DNA of 61,214 bases from an uncultured Oscillibacter sp. (GTDB taxonomy: Bacteria; Bacillota; Clostridia; Oscillospirales; Oscillospiraceae): contig CABSFC010000005.1 in assembly GCA_902476875.1 (NCBI GenBank), positions 1 through 61,214 of the forward strand, given 5' to 3'. Positions 1 to 8,216 of this stretch are shown one piece after another. The first letter of the stretch is position 1, and every line of letters starts with the position of its first letter. The position numbers were made by a program, and so were the translations under genes. Under the pieces are notes generated by a model. The model had not been told where the DNA came from and searched no databases. It worked only from the letters and a program-made list of their open reading frames with translations.

Positions 1-279
1 CCCGCCGGGCAGGTGTTCGCCTCTCCCAGGCTGTGGGCCCTGACGGCCCTGCGTCTGCTGGTGATGCCTGTGGCGCTGTGGCTGATTTTGCGGCGGATGG
101 ATATCGGTTACATGGCGCTGGGCGTCGCCGTCACCCAGATGGCCATGCCCGCGGCTGTCAACGGCTCCATGCTCTGCATGGAGTACGGCGGCGACACCCG
201 GTGCATGGCTCAAATCACCTTTGAGTCCACGGTGGCGTCCATCGTCACCATCCCTGTCGTGGCGGCGCTGCTGCTGTGA
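1..279 (+). CDS. AEC family transporter, C-terminal fragment cut by window edge
   Basis: Only the last ~92 residues are present; the frame is open to base 1, so the gene starts outside the window. The visible part is two to three hydrophobic membrane segments with the small-residue pattern of the C-terminal half of auxin efflux carrier (AEC) permeases, including the stretch ALGVAVTQMAMPAAVNGSML and a final segment ending in VAALLL. AEC members export organic acids or act as malate/auxin carriers; the substrate cannot be told here. It ends 32 bases before the mutL start and has no visible terminator, so it may be read through into mutL. Family call is from pattern memory of a short piece, so moderately sure. 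Confidence 0.7.
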   Translation, partial: PAGQVFASPRLWALTALRLLVMPVALWLILRRMDIGYMALGVAVTQMAMPAAVNGSMLCMEYGGDTRCMAQITFESTVASIVTIPVVAALLL

Positions 280-311
280 CGATTAGAGAACGGTAAATGG
301 AGCGTGCTGTT

Positions 312-2297
312 ATGCCTCACATTCAACAACTGGAGACCCATGTGGCGGACCTGATCGCCGCCGGCGAGGTTGTGGAGCGGCCCGCCAGCGTGGTGAAGGA
401 GCTGGTGGAAAACGCCGTGGACGCCGGGGCCACCGCCGTGGTGGTGGAGATCCAGCGGGGCGGCATGGGCGTCATCCGCGTGACCGACGACGGCTGCGGC
501 ATCGCCCCGGAGGAGCTGCCCACCGCCTTTTTGCGCCACGCCACATCCAAGCTCCGCACGCCGGAGGACCTGGGGAAGATCGGCACCCTGGGCTTCCGGG
601 GCGAGGCTCTGGCGGCCATCTCCGCCGTCAGCCGGGTGGATATCCTGACCCGTCAGCGGGGCGCGGCCAGCGGCGCCTCCCTGCGCCTGGAGGGCGGCGT
701 GCCCGGGCGGGTGGAGGAGGCCGGCGCGCCGGAGGGCACCACCATCCGGGCGGAGGACCTGTTCTACAACACCCCGGCCAGGCTGAAATTCATGAAAAAG
801 GACAGCGCCGAGACCGCCGCCGTGGCGGGGCTGATGCAGCATCTGGCCCTGTCCCATCCGGATATCTCCTTCAAGTTCATCAAGGACGGCGTGGAGGCCC
901 TTCACACCCCCGGCGACGGGAAGCTGGACTCCGCCGTCTACGCCGCCCTGGGCCGGGACTTTGCCAGGACCCTGGTGAGCGTGGAGGGGCGGGGCGGCGA
1001 CGTGGCCGTCTCCGGTTTTGTGACGGCGCCTCTACTGGGCCGGGGCTCCCGGTCCATGCAGGTGTTCTTCGTCAACGGGCGGTTCATCAAGTCCCAGCTG
1101 CTGACGGCGGCGCTGGAGGAGGGCTACCGCAACCAGATCATGAAGGGCAGGTTTCCCGGCTGCGTGCTGTCCGTGACGCTGCCGGTGACGGCGGTGGACG
1201 TCAACGTCCACCCAGCGAAGACCCAGGTGAAATTCGCCCGGGAGCGGGAGGTGTTCGACGCGGTGTACCACACCGTGCTGGACTGCCTGGACGCCAGAGG
1301 CGCGCCCATCGCGGCGCCGAAGAGCGCGGAGCGGACGGTAAATCCCCGCAGGGATTTCTTCCAGACCATGGACGCCAGGACCTACCGGGAGCGGGAGGAA
1401 ACGCCCCGGGAAAAGACGCCGGAGAGACCGGCGCCCCCAGCCCGCCCCGCCTGGAACACGGAGTGGAAGACCGGGGCCAGGGTGGCGGACAGCGCCCCGG
1501 AAAAGCCCGCCTACCGGACGTTCCAGCCCCCGGCGAAGCCTGTGGGCTCCGCCCTCGGCCGCCCGCCCGCCTCCGTGGCGGTAAGGCCCACGGAAAAGGC
1601 GGCGCCGGAAAAGGAGAACTCCGGGGAGGCCCCCGTGAAGCCGGAATCGTCCCGGCGGCCCTTTGTGCCCGCCATCCCGGCGGAGCGGCAGGCGCTGGAC
1701 CTGCCGGCGCAGCAGACCATCGAGCCGGCGAAGGAAGCCCCCTGGCGCATCGCCGGGGAGGTGCTGCACACCTACATCGTCTGCGAGAGCGAGGACGGCT
1801 GCGTCTGGCTCATCGACAAGCACGCCGCCCACGAGCGGGTCAATTTCGACCGCATGAAGGCGGCCCAGGAGCCGCCCATGCGGCAGACGCTGCTACAGCC
1901 CATCGCGGCGGAGCTGGACCGGGAGGCCGGGGCGCTGCTGCTGGAGAACCTGGAGCTTTTGGAGCAGTTCGGCTTCGCCTGCGAGGACTTCGGCGACGGG
2001 GCCATCCTGGTGCGGGAGGTCCCGGCGGACATCGACGCGGCGGACGCCGTGGCCACCCTGGAGGAGTTCGCGGAAAACCTGAAAACCGGCCGGGACCCGG
2101 CGGAGAAGCGGGAGAACCTGCTCCACACCATGGCCTGCAAGGCAGCCATCAAGGGCGGCTGGACCAGCGACGTGTCGGAGCTGCGGGTGCTGGTGGAGAA
2201 GGTCCAGAGCGGCGAGGTCCGCTTCTGCCCCCACGGCCGGCCCGTGGCGGTGAAGCTGACGAAGTACGAGCTGGAGAAGATGTTCAGGCGGGCCTGA
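312..2297 (+). CDS. mutL: DNA mismatch repair protein MutL
   Basis: MutL is the ATPase/endonuclease that links mismatch recognition by MutS to strand removal. The N-terminal GHKL ATPase shows NAVDAGAT (about residue 37), DDGCGI and TLGFRGEAL; a low-complexity proline/glutamate linker spans about residues 340-470; the C-terminal dimer domain has DKHAAHERVNFD (about residue 502), a variant of the DQHAxxExxxxE endonuclease motif, and FCPHGRP near residue 639, matching the metal-binding end of nicking MutLs. The ATG at 312 gives the family-typical MPHIQQL start with GGAG nine bases upstream; an in-frame ATG at 297 would add five residues. Length 661 aa is normal. mutS is not next to it in the window: an AEC carrier precedes it instead. 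Confidence 0.97.
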   Translation: MPHIQQLETHVADLIAAGEVVERPASVVKELVENAVDAGATAVVVEIQRGGMGVIRVTDDGCGIAPEELPTAFLRHATSKLRTPEDLGKIGTLGFRGEALAAISAVSRVDILTRQRGAASGASLRLEGGVPGRVEEAGAPEGTTIRAEDLFYNTPARLKFMKKDSAETAAVAGLMQHLALSHPDISFKFIKDGVEALHTPGDGKLDSAVYAALGRDFARTLVSVEGRGGDVAVSGFVTAPLLGRGSRSMQVFFVNGRFIKSQLLTAALEEGYRNQIMKGRFPGCVLSVTLPVTAVDVNVHPAKTQVKFAREREVFDAVYHTVLDCLDARGAPIAAPKSAERTVNPRRDFFQTMDARTYREREETPREKTPERPAPPARPAWNTEWKTGARVADSAPEKPAYRTFQPPAKPVGSALGRPPASVAVRPTEKAAPEKENSGEAPVKPESSRRPFVPAIPAERQALDLPAQQTIEPAKEAPWRIAGEVLHTYIVCESEDGCVWLIDKHAAHERVNFDRMKAAQEPPMRQTLLQPIAAELDREAGALLLENLELLEQFGFACEDFGDGAILVREVPADIDAADAVATLEEFAENLKTGRDPAEKRENLLHTMACKAAIKGGWTSDVSELRVLVEKVQSGEVRFCPHGRPVAVKLTKYELEKMFRRA

Positions 2298-2320
2298 CGG
2301 CGATTCAAGGAGGATCAGAC

Positions 2321-2509
2321 ATGGCGAAAAAGGACGAGCGGTTTATCAGGACCTATACCCAGGGGATGGTGACGATCAGCGAGATCTGGGTAGACCGGGA
2401 GACCGGGGTGAATTACCTGTTTCACAAGGATGGCTACGGCGGCGGTTTGACGCCCCTGCTGGACCGGGAGGGAAAGCCGGTCGTCACCGCGGTATACGAT
2501 GAGGAGTAA
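2321..2509 (+). CDS. small DUF6440-like protein
   Basis: A 62-residue protein with a clear AAGGAGG site just upstream of its ATG, 23 bases after mutL. It carries EIWVDRETGVNYLF followed by GYGGGLTPLLDREGKPVV, which I recognise as the signature of the DUF6440 family of small, mostly Firmicute proteins; no biochemical role is known to me. No signal peptide or membrane segment. It lies between mutL and a flavodoxin-like reductase with only 3 bases to the next gene, so it is probably cotranscribed. Family name from memory; the gene itself is secure. Confidence 0.85.
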   Translation: MAKKDERFIRTYTQGMVTISEIWVDRETGVNYLFHKDGYGGGLTPLLDREGKPVVTAVYDEE

Positions 2510-2512
2510 GAG

Positions 2513-3106
2513 ATGAAGCTGTTATTTGTGGATTGCTGCGTCAGCCAGCGGGGGAAGAGGTCCCGGACCCGGGCCCTGGCGGACGCGTTTTTGAAGACCT
2601 TCCGGGAGGCGCGCCCGGACGCGGAGATCGAGACCGTGCCGCCGGAGACGCTGCTGGCGCTGAGCCCCTTCGCGCCGGATATGCTGGACGAACGGGACGC
2701 CCTGGCCTCCGTGGGGGCCTGGGACGCGCCGGTGTTCGACCTGGCCCGGCAGTTCCGTGCGGCGGACCGCGTCGTGGTGGCCGCGCCCTTCTGGGACCTG
2801 AGCTTCCCGGCGGCGCTGCGGACCTATATCGAATACATTTCCGCCAACGGCCTGACCTACCACTACGAGGCGGACGGCTGCCACGGCGACTGTAAGGCGG
2901 AGCGGCTGGTGTACCTGACCTCCGGCGGCGACTTCGAGCGGGAGGACAGCGCCGGCGTGCTGTACTGGCGGCAGCTCGCCGCCATGTTCGGCATCGGGCG
3001 GTTCGACTATGTGTTCGCCGGGGGGCTGGACATCGACCTGGCCAAAGCGCCGGAGCTGCTGGCGGCGGCCTGCGCCCTGGCGGGGAAGCTGGCGGAGACC
3101 TTCTGA
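2513..3106 (+). CDS. NAD(P)H-dependent oxidoreductase, flavodoxin-like fold
   Basis: A 197-aa protein of the AcpD/azoreductase-like flavodoxin-fold group that uses FMN and NAD(P)H to reduce quinones, azo or nitro compounds. The N-terminus MKLLFVDCCVS leads into a phosphate-binding loop, the middle holds ADRVVVAAPFWDLSFPAALR, the usual strand-loop with the FW pair near the flavin, followed by YIEYISANGLTYHYE. Alternating strand/helix pattern and length fit the family. It starts 3 bases after the DUF6440 gene and is followed by a membrane-anchored hypothetical protein, so it sits in a housekeeping cluster without a clear substrate clue. Confidence 0.85.
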   Translation: MKLLFVDCCVSQRGKRSRTRALADAFLKTFREARPDAEIETVPPETLLALSPFAPDMLDERDALASVGAWDAPVFDLARQFRAADRVVVAAPFWDLSFPAALRTYIEYISANGLTYHYEADGCHGDCKAERLVYLTSGGDFEREDSAGVLYWRQLAAMFGIGRFDYVFAGGLDIDLAKAPELLAAACALAGKLAETF

Positions 3107-3118
3107 AAGGGGCGCGGG

Positions 3119-3637
3119 ATGAAGCGGGAAAACCGGATCTTGCTGGGTATCGCGGTCCTGCTGATCGTGGCCTGCCTGGGGGACATCTGGTTCCGGTGGC
3201 AGGAAAAGGCGCGGACTTTGGCGGAACAGGAGGCCAGGGAGGGCAGCGTGGTGATCGAAAATCTCCATGTGCTCTCCGGCGCGGATGTCTGGGCGGATTT
3301 CTATCAGGCGGCCCAGGCCGGTGAACCCGCCCAGGTCCGGCTGGTAAAAAGCTATGTGGGCGTGGGGGAGGACAGCGCCTGTATCATGGATCTGGCCTTT
3401 GATGGGGAGACCTATGCCGTTGCGGGCAGTCAGCATACCTATCGATATCTGCTTTGCTTTCCGGATGTGGCGGCGCGCAGCGGCGCGAGATTTTCCAGCG
3501 CGACCTATTATATACTGGCCAACGACGACACGGTGACGCTGGAGGAGATCGAACGGTATGAACTCTCGTCTTTTGAGGAAGAGCCGCCGGACGTCTACAA
3601 AGTGTACACGGAATACGTCTGGAAAGACGAGCCGTAA
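3119..3637 (+). CDS. hypothetical membrane-anchored protein
   Basis: A 172-aa protein I do not recognise. Residues 8-24 (ILLGIAVLLIVACLGDI) form one N-terminal membrane anchor; the rest is a soluble, acidic extracytoplasmic domain rich in Tyr and Glu, ending EYVWKDEP. The start has an AAGGGGCG site. It lies between the flavodoxin-like reductase and miaA in the same direction, with short spacers. No lipobox and no catalytic motif is apparent. Presence of a real gene is supported by codon use like its neighbours and a good ribosome site; function unknown. Confidence 0.75.
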   Translation: MKRENRILLGIAVLLIVACLGDIWFRWQEKARTLAEQEAREGSVVIENLHVLSGADVWADFYQAAQAGEPAQVRLVKSYVGVGEDSACIMDLAFDGETYAVAGSQHTYRYLLCFPDVAARSGARFSSATYYILANDDTVTLEEIERYELSSFEEEPPDVYKVYTEYVWKDEP

Positions 3638-3661
3638 TTTGCGGGAAAGGGAGGCGAGACC

Positions 3662-4606
3662 ATGCCGCGGAAGATCGTCTGCGTCGTCGGCCCCACGGCC
3701 TGCGGGAAGACCACCCTGGGCGTGCTGCTGGCAAAGAAGTTTGACGGGGAAGTGGTCTCCGCCGACTCCATGCAGATCTATAGGGGCATGACCGTGGGCA
3801 CCGCCGCGCCGACAGCGGCGGAGATGGACGGCGTGCCCCACCACATGATCGCCGTGGCCGACCCGGCGGAGCAGTGGTCCGCCGCCCGGTATGCCGAAAC
3901 GGCCATCCCCATCATCGACGATATCCTGGCCCGGGGAAAGCTGCCCATTCTGGTGGGCGGCACCGGGCTGTGGCTGGACGCGGTGGTGAGGGGCCATGGC
4001 TTTGCGGGAGGCCATGCCGGCGGAGAAGTCCGCCGTGAGCTTCAACAGCGACTGGAACGGGAGGGCATTGAGCCCCTGCTGGCGGAGCTGCGCCGGGTGG
4101 ACCCGGACGCGGCGGAGCGGCTGCACCCGGCGGATGAGAAGCGCATCCTCCGGGCGCTGGAGGTGTATCTGGAGACCGGAAAGACCATCACCGCCCACAA
4201 CGAGGAGACGAAGCGCGTCCCGCCCCGGTATGACGCCGTGTGGCTCGGCCTGCGGTTCGCGGACCGGGCGGACATGCGGGCGCTGATCGACCGCCGGGTG
4301 GACAGGATGGTGGAAGCGGGGCTGCTGGACGAGGTGCGCGCGCTGCTGCAAAGCGGCCTGCCCCGGGAGGCCACGGCCCTCCAGGCCATCGGCTACAAGG
4401 AGTTCCTGGGGGTGCTGGAGGGCGCCGCCACAGAGGCGGAGGCCATCGAAGAGGTGAAGCTCCGCTCCCGGCAGTACGCCAAGCGCCAGCTGACGTGGCT
4501 GCGGAGGAATCCGGACATCCACTGGATCACCTGGGAAAAAGAACGGGATTTTGCGCGGGCCCTACAGGTTTCGACGGAAATCCTGACCGCCGGGGGCGTA
4601 TCCTAG
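3662..4606 (+). CDS. miaA: tRNA dimethylallyltransferase MiaA
   Basis: MiaA transfers a dimethylallyl group to N6 of A37 in tRNAs reading codons that begin with U. The P-loop is GPTACGKTT at residues 10-18 (Cys where Ser is commoner), followed by DSMQIYRGMTVGTAAPT for substrate binding, LVGGTGLWLDAVVRG, and near the end AIGYKEF and RQYAKRQLTWLRRNP, all standard for the family. Length 314 aa is typical. The start has GGGAGGCG seven bases upstream. The next gene is hfq, a pairing conserved in many bacteria, which supports both calls. Confidence 0.98.
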   Translation: MPRKIVCVVGPTACGKTTLGVLLAKKFDGEVVSADSMQIYRGMTVGTAAPTAAEMDGVPHHMIAVADPAEQWSAARYAETAIPIIDDILARGKLPILVGGTGLWLDAVVRGHGFAGGHAGGEVRRELQQRLEREGIEPLLAELRRVDPDAAERLHPADEKRILRALEVYLETGKTITAHNEETKRVPPRYDAVWLGLRFADRADMRALIDRRVDRMVEAGLLDEVRALLQSGLPREATALQAIGYKEFLGVLEGAATEAEAIEEVKLRSRQYAKRQLTWLRRNPDIHWITWEKERDFARALQVSTEILTAGGVS

Positions 4607-4663
4607 CCTCAGGCGGACGAAAAATGGAAGATCGTCCGTACAAAGAAATAAGGAGCGGACGAC

Positions 4664-4894
4664 ATGCAGAGCAAAGCGAATTTACAGGACATTTTTCTCC
4701 TCCGGGCCAGACGGGACAAGCTGCCCGTCACCATGTTTTTGATGAACGGCTTCCAGATGCGGGGGACCATCACCGGCTTCGACGCCTTTGTGGTGGTCCT
4801 GGACAGCGAGGGCAGGCAGCAGATCATCTACAAGCACGCGATCTCCACCATCGCCCCCATCCGGCCGGTGGACCTGACGGAGGAGCTTTCCTGA
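4664..4894 (+). CDS. hfq: RNA chaperone Hfq
   Basis: A 76-aa Sm-like hexameric protein that binds U-rich ends of small RNAs and A-rich mRNA sites. The Sm1 region reads NLQDIFLLRARRDKLPVTMF and the Sm2 region contains IIYKHAISTIAPIRPV, with the diagnostic YKHAIST. There is almost no C-terminal tail, as usual for Gram-positive Hfq. It lies 57 bases after miaA with an AAGGAGCGG ribosome site. Its presence makes regulatory RNAs in this genome plausible. Confidence 0.98.
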   Translation: MQSKANLQDIFLLRARRDKLPVTMFLMNGFQMRGTITGFDAFVVVLDSEGRQQIIYKHAISTIAPIRPVDLTEELS

Positions 4895-4947
4895 CCGGAG
4901 CGCGCCCACTCTTTTCGGGAGCGCCAGTTACATAAGAGGATTTCGAT

Positions 4948-6216
4948 ATGAAAAGCAACGCTCTCGGAACAAAATTACTGATGCTGTTGATCACGCTGGG
5001 GGTGCTGGCCTATTTCGGCGTCCAGGGGTATCTGTATTTCAGCGACCCCCTGTCCACCACCTTGGCCTACAGCTATCAGGTGGAGGAGGGGCTCAGCCTC
5101 TCCGGCTACGTGGTCCGCACGGAACAGGTGCTGCCGGACGACGCCAGCGGCCTGTTGCGGCTCCAGCGGAGCGAGGGGGAGCGGGTCAGCGTCGGTGGCA
5201 CGGTGGCCACGGTCTACGCGGACCAGGCGTCGCTGGACAGCCAGACGGAGATCGACACCCTGACCACCCGCATCGAGCAGCTGGAGTACGCCCAGGAGGC
5301 GGCCCTGAGCTCGGAGGTGTCGCTGAAGCTGGACACCCAGATCATGCAGAGCATCCTGGACTACCGCGGCAGCCTTGCGGCGGACCGCCTGGTGAAGGCG
5401 GAGGATTCCGGTGAAAAGCTGCGGAGCCTGGTGCTGAAGCGGGACTACACCTATTCGGAGACGGAGGACCTGTCCGGCCAGATCGAGGAGTTGAGGGCGC
5501 GGCTCAAAAACGCCCGGGCCCAGGCGGCGGGGGCCATCCGGCGCGTCACCGCGCCGGCGGCGGGGCTGTACTCCGCCGTGGTGGACGGCTATGAGACCGT
5601 GCTGACGCCGAAAAGCCTGGAGGGGATGACGCCCTCCCAGCTCGCCGGGGTGCGGACGGACACAACGGTGCGGTCCGACGTGGGCAAGCTGATCCTGGGA
5701 GACGCGTGGTATTACGCCGCCGCCATGTCCGCGGAAGACGCGGAGGAACTGGAGGAGGCGGGCGGCAGCCTGACGCTGCGCTTCACCAAAAGCGTGGAGC
5801 GGGACCTGGCGGTGTCCCTCGTCTCCGTGGGGCCGGAGGAGAACGGCCGCTGCGTGGCGGTGTTCCGGGGCACCACGTATCTGTCCCAGCTGACGCTGCT
5901 GCGCCAGCAGAGCGCCCAGGTGATCTCCCGCACCATCGAGGGCATCCGGGTGCCCAAGGAGGCGGTGCGCATCGTCACCACAAGCGTGGAGAACGAGGAC
6001 GGCGCCAGGACCACGACCCAGACCACCGGCGTCTACTGCGTCGTGGGCCAGGAGGCCCGGTTCAAGCCGGTGGAGGTGGTGTACACCGGGGACAGCTTCG
6101 TCCTGGTGCGGGCCAACAACCCGACGGACAAGGAGACCATCCGCCTCCGGCCCGGGGATGAGGTCGTCGTCTCCGCCAGAGACCTGTACGACGGGAAGGT
6201 CGTCGGCGTCGGCTGA
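4948..6216 (+). CDS. HlyD-like membrane fusion/adaptor protein
   Basis: A 422-aa protein with one N-terminal membrane anchor (about residues 8-28), then a lipoyl/biotinyl-like half domain (SGYVVRTEQVLPDD to VGGTVATVYAD), a coiled coil with repeated acidic and Leu positions (about residues 95-190), the second lipoyl half, and a C-terminal beta domain ending VVVSARDLYDGKVVGVG. This order is that of HlyD/MacA-type adaptors, yet no ABC or RND partner is adjacent; the next genes are the division genes yggS, sepF and divIVA. In Clostridia such a protein often sits at this place, so a role at the envelope near the septum or in sporulation is possible but unproven. Confidence 0.8.
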   Translation: MKSNALGTKLLMLLITLGVLAYFGVQGYLYFSDPLSTTLAYSYQVEEGLSLSGYVVRTEQVLPDDASGLLRLQRSEGERVSVGGTVATVYADQASLDSQTEIDTLTTRIEQLEYAQEAALSSEVSLKLDTQIMQSILDYRGSLAADRLVKAEDSGEKLRSLVLKRDYTYSETEDLSGQIEELRARLKNARAQAAGAIRRVTAPAAGLYSAVVDGYETVLTPKSLEGMTPSQLAGVRTDTTVRSDVGKLILGDAWYYAAAMSAEDAEELEEAGGSLTLRFTKSVERDLAVSLVSVGPEENGRCVAVFRGTTYLSQLTLLRQQSAQVISRTIEGIRVPKEAVRIVTTSVENEDGARTTTQTTGVYCVVGQEARFKPVEVVYTGDSFVLVRANNPTDKETIRLRPGDEVVVSARDLYDGKVVGVG

Positions 6217-6274
6217 GACGCCGGCGGACGGAGGAAACACACACGAATTATACAGAAGGGAAGTTGGAACGCTT

Positions 6275-6967
6275 ATGTCTATCGCGGAAAATATCGCCCA
6301 GGTGCGGACCAATATCGCGGCGGCGGCCCGGGAGGCGGGCCGGGACCCCGGCGAGATCATCCTGGTGGGCGCCAGCAAGATGAACGACGCCGCCGCCTGC
6401 CGGGAGGCCATCGCCGCCGGCATCGACGTGCTGGGGGAGAACCGGGTCCAGGAGATGACCCGGAAACTCAGCGAGAACGCCTATGACGGCGCGCCGCTGC
6501 ACTTCATCGGCCATTTGCAGCGGAACAAGGTCAGGCAGGTGGTGGGCAAGGTGGCCCTGATCCAGTCCGTGGGCTCCATCGAGCTGCTGGACGAGATCGA
6601 AAAGGTGGCCGCCCAGCGGGAGCTGGTGCAGGACATTTTGCTGGAGGTCAACATCGGGGAGGAGGAGGCCAAGAGCGGCTTCGCCCCGGCGGACATCTTC
6701 GCGGCGGCGGAGGCGGCTATGGCGCGGCCCCATGTCCGGGCGCGGGGACTGATGACCATCCCCCCGGCGGACGCGGACCGGGATACCAATATGCGGTATT
6801 TTCAGAAAGTTCGGGCACTTTATGTTGACATCAATGCGAAATTGTTCCATAATGAATTAGAATATCTCTCCATGGGCATGAGCGGCGACTATGCGGATGC
6901 CATCCGCGCCGGCGCCACCATGGTCCGGGTGGGCACCGCCATCTTCGGCGCCCGCCACTACACCTGA
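6275..6967 (+). CDS. YggS family PLP homeostasis protein (YlmE)
   Basis: A 230-aa pyridoxal phosphate-binding protein of the PLPBP/YggS family, which helps balance PLP and amino-acid pools rather than acting as a known enzyme. Residues near the N-terminus read IILVGASKM, with the PLP lysine in ASK, followed by LGENRVQEM, HFIGHLQRNK and MGMSGDYADAIRAGATMVRVG, the usual set. The frame is open further upstream, but the ATG at 6275 gives the normal start (MSIAENIAQVR). It precedes sepF by 24 bases, the classical ylmE-ylmF order of Gram-positive division clusters. Confidence 0.95.
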   Translation: MSIAENIAQVRTNIAAAAREAGRDPGEIILVGASKMNDAAACREAIAAGIDVLGENRVQEMTRKLSENAYDGAPLHFIGHLQRNKVRQVVGKVALIQSVGSIELLDEIEKVAAQRELVQDILLEVNIGEEEAKSGFAPADIFAAAEAAMARPHVRARGLMTIPPADADRDTNMRYFQKVRALYVDINAKLFHNELEYLSMGMSGDYADAIRAGATMVRVGTAIFGARHYT

Positions 6968-6991
6968 GAAACTCCAACAGGAGGTTTTGCC

Positions 6992-7426
6992 ATGAGCATC
7001 ATCGACGAGCTGAAAAAGCTGGCCCATCCCTACGAGGATGAGGACGAGGAATTTGAGGATTTTGAGGAGACGCCCCGCAAGGACGCCTTCGAGGAGCGCC
7101 GCGGCAAAGCCGACGACCGCCGGAACAAGGTGGTGAACATCCATGCCACCACCCAGCTGAAGGTGGTGCTGGTAAAGCCGGAACGGTTTGAAAACGCCTC
7201 CGAGATCGCCGACCAGTTAAAGGACAAGCGGACCGTGGTTCTGAACCTGGAGTCCACCAATAAGGATGTCGCCCGCCGCCTCATCGACTTTTTGTCCGGC
7301 GTGGCCTACGCGGGAGAGGGCAAGATCAAAAAGGTCGCCGCCAACACCTACATCATCACGCCCTACCACGTGGACATCGAGGGCGACCTGATCGACGAGC
7401 TGGAAAACAACGGGCTTTATTTCTGA
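6992..7426 (+). CDS. sepF: cell division protein SepF
   Basis: SepF anchors FtsZ to the membrane and organises the septum. The N-terminal helix (MSIIDELKKLAHPY) is the amphipathic membrane-binding segment, followed by a very acidic linker (EDEDEEFEDFEE) and the conserved core from VVLVKPERFENASEIADQLK to NLESTNKDVARRLIDFLSG and TYIITPYHVDIEGD. Length 144 aa is typical. A CAGGAGG site precedes the ATG. Downstream divIVA follows at 18 bases; ylmG and ylmH, often between them, are absent here. Confidence 0.97.
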   Translation: MSIIDELKKLAHPYEDEDEEFEDFEETPRKDAFEERRGKADDRRNKVVNIHATTQLKVVLVKPERFENASEIADQLKDKRTVVLNLESTNKDVARRLIDFLSGVAYAGEGKIKKVAANTYIITPYHVDIEGDLIDELENNGLYF

Positions 7427-7444
7427 TAGGGGGACAGACGGGAT

Positions 7445-8140
7445 ATGCTGACACCGCAGGAGGTTTCCACCCACGCCTTTACCAAGGCGGTCATGGGCGG
7501 CTACAATATGGCCATGGTCGATGAGTTCCTGGACGAACTGACCGACGATTACACGGCGCTTTACAAAGAGAACGCGGCCTTGAAGGCCAAGCTGAAGGTT
7601 TTGGTGGAGAAGGTGGAGGAGTACCGTGCCACGGAGGACTCCATGCGGGCCACTCTGCTGACCGCCCAGCGGATGGCGGATTCCATCGTCCGGGAGGCGG
7701 AGGGCAAGCGGGACGAGATCCTGGCCCAGGCCGAGAGCGGCGCTCAGGAGAAGATCGCCCGCTACCAGCAGGAACTGGCCACGGAGGAGGACCGCCTGAA
7801 GCAGGGACAGCAGGAGCTGGCCCGGTTCATCGCCGCCAGCCGGGAGCTCTGCGCCAAAGAGCTGCAGTTCCTGGAGCAGCTGCCCAAGCTCCCTGTGGAG
7901 CAGGAGGCCCCCGCCCCGGCGGAGGAGGCCCCTGTGGAGGAGATCGAGGAGAAGGTGATGGCGGCCTTCGCCACTCAGCCCGCCGCCGGGGAGCAGCCCC
8001 CCGCCCCGGAGGAGGCCCCCGCTCCCGTGGAGGACTATCCGGAGGGCGACCCCTTTGCAAGAGAGGACCCGCTGGAGGCCACCCGCCGCATCAATCTGGA
8101 CGATCTGAAGTTCGGCCGCAACTACGGCGGCGAGAGTTAA
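7445..8140 (+). CDS. divIVA: DivIVA domain protein
   Basis: A 231-aa coiled-coil scaffold for poles and septa. The N-terminal DivIVA domain shows MLTPQEVSTHAFTKAVMGGY and VDEFLDELTDDY, the lipid-binding and dimer region; a long coiled coil runs to about residue 155. The C-terminal ~75 residues are rich in Pro, Glu and Ala and end in a short non-repetitive tail (TRRINLDDLKFGRNY). It completes the yggS-sepF-divIVA group and is followed by a strong intrinsic terminator, so the group probably ends here. Confidence 0.93.
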   Translation: MLTPQEVSTHAFTKAVMGGYNMAMVDEFLDELTDDYTALYKENAALKAKLKVLVEKVEEYRATEDSMRATLLTAQRMADSIVREAEGKRDEILAQAESGAQEKIARYQQELATEEDRLKQGQQELARFIAASRELCAKELQFLEQLPKLPVEQEAPAPAEEAPVEEIEEKVMAAFATQPAAGEQPPAPEEAPAPVEDYPEGDPFAREDPLEATRRINLDDLKFGRNYGGES

Positions 8141-8150
8141 CGGACCTGAA

Positions 8151-8198
8151 AAGCGGCTCAGCTTGACGAAACGCGTTTCGTGAAGCTGGCCGTTTTTT
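8151..8198 (+). terminator. intrinsic terminator after divIVA
   Basis: An almost perfect inverted repeat: CAGCTTGACGAAACG at 8159-8173 faces CGTTTCGTGAAGCTG at 8174-8188 with one G/G mismatch, and the stem extends outward through AAAAGCGGC and GCCGTTTTTT. A run of six T follows at 8193-8198. Confidence 0.9.
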
Positions 8199-8216
8199 CC
8201 TGAAAGGAGCGGGCTT

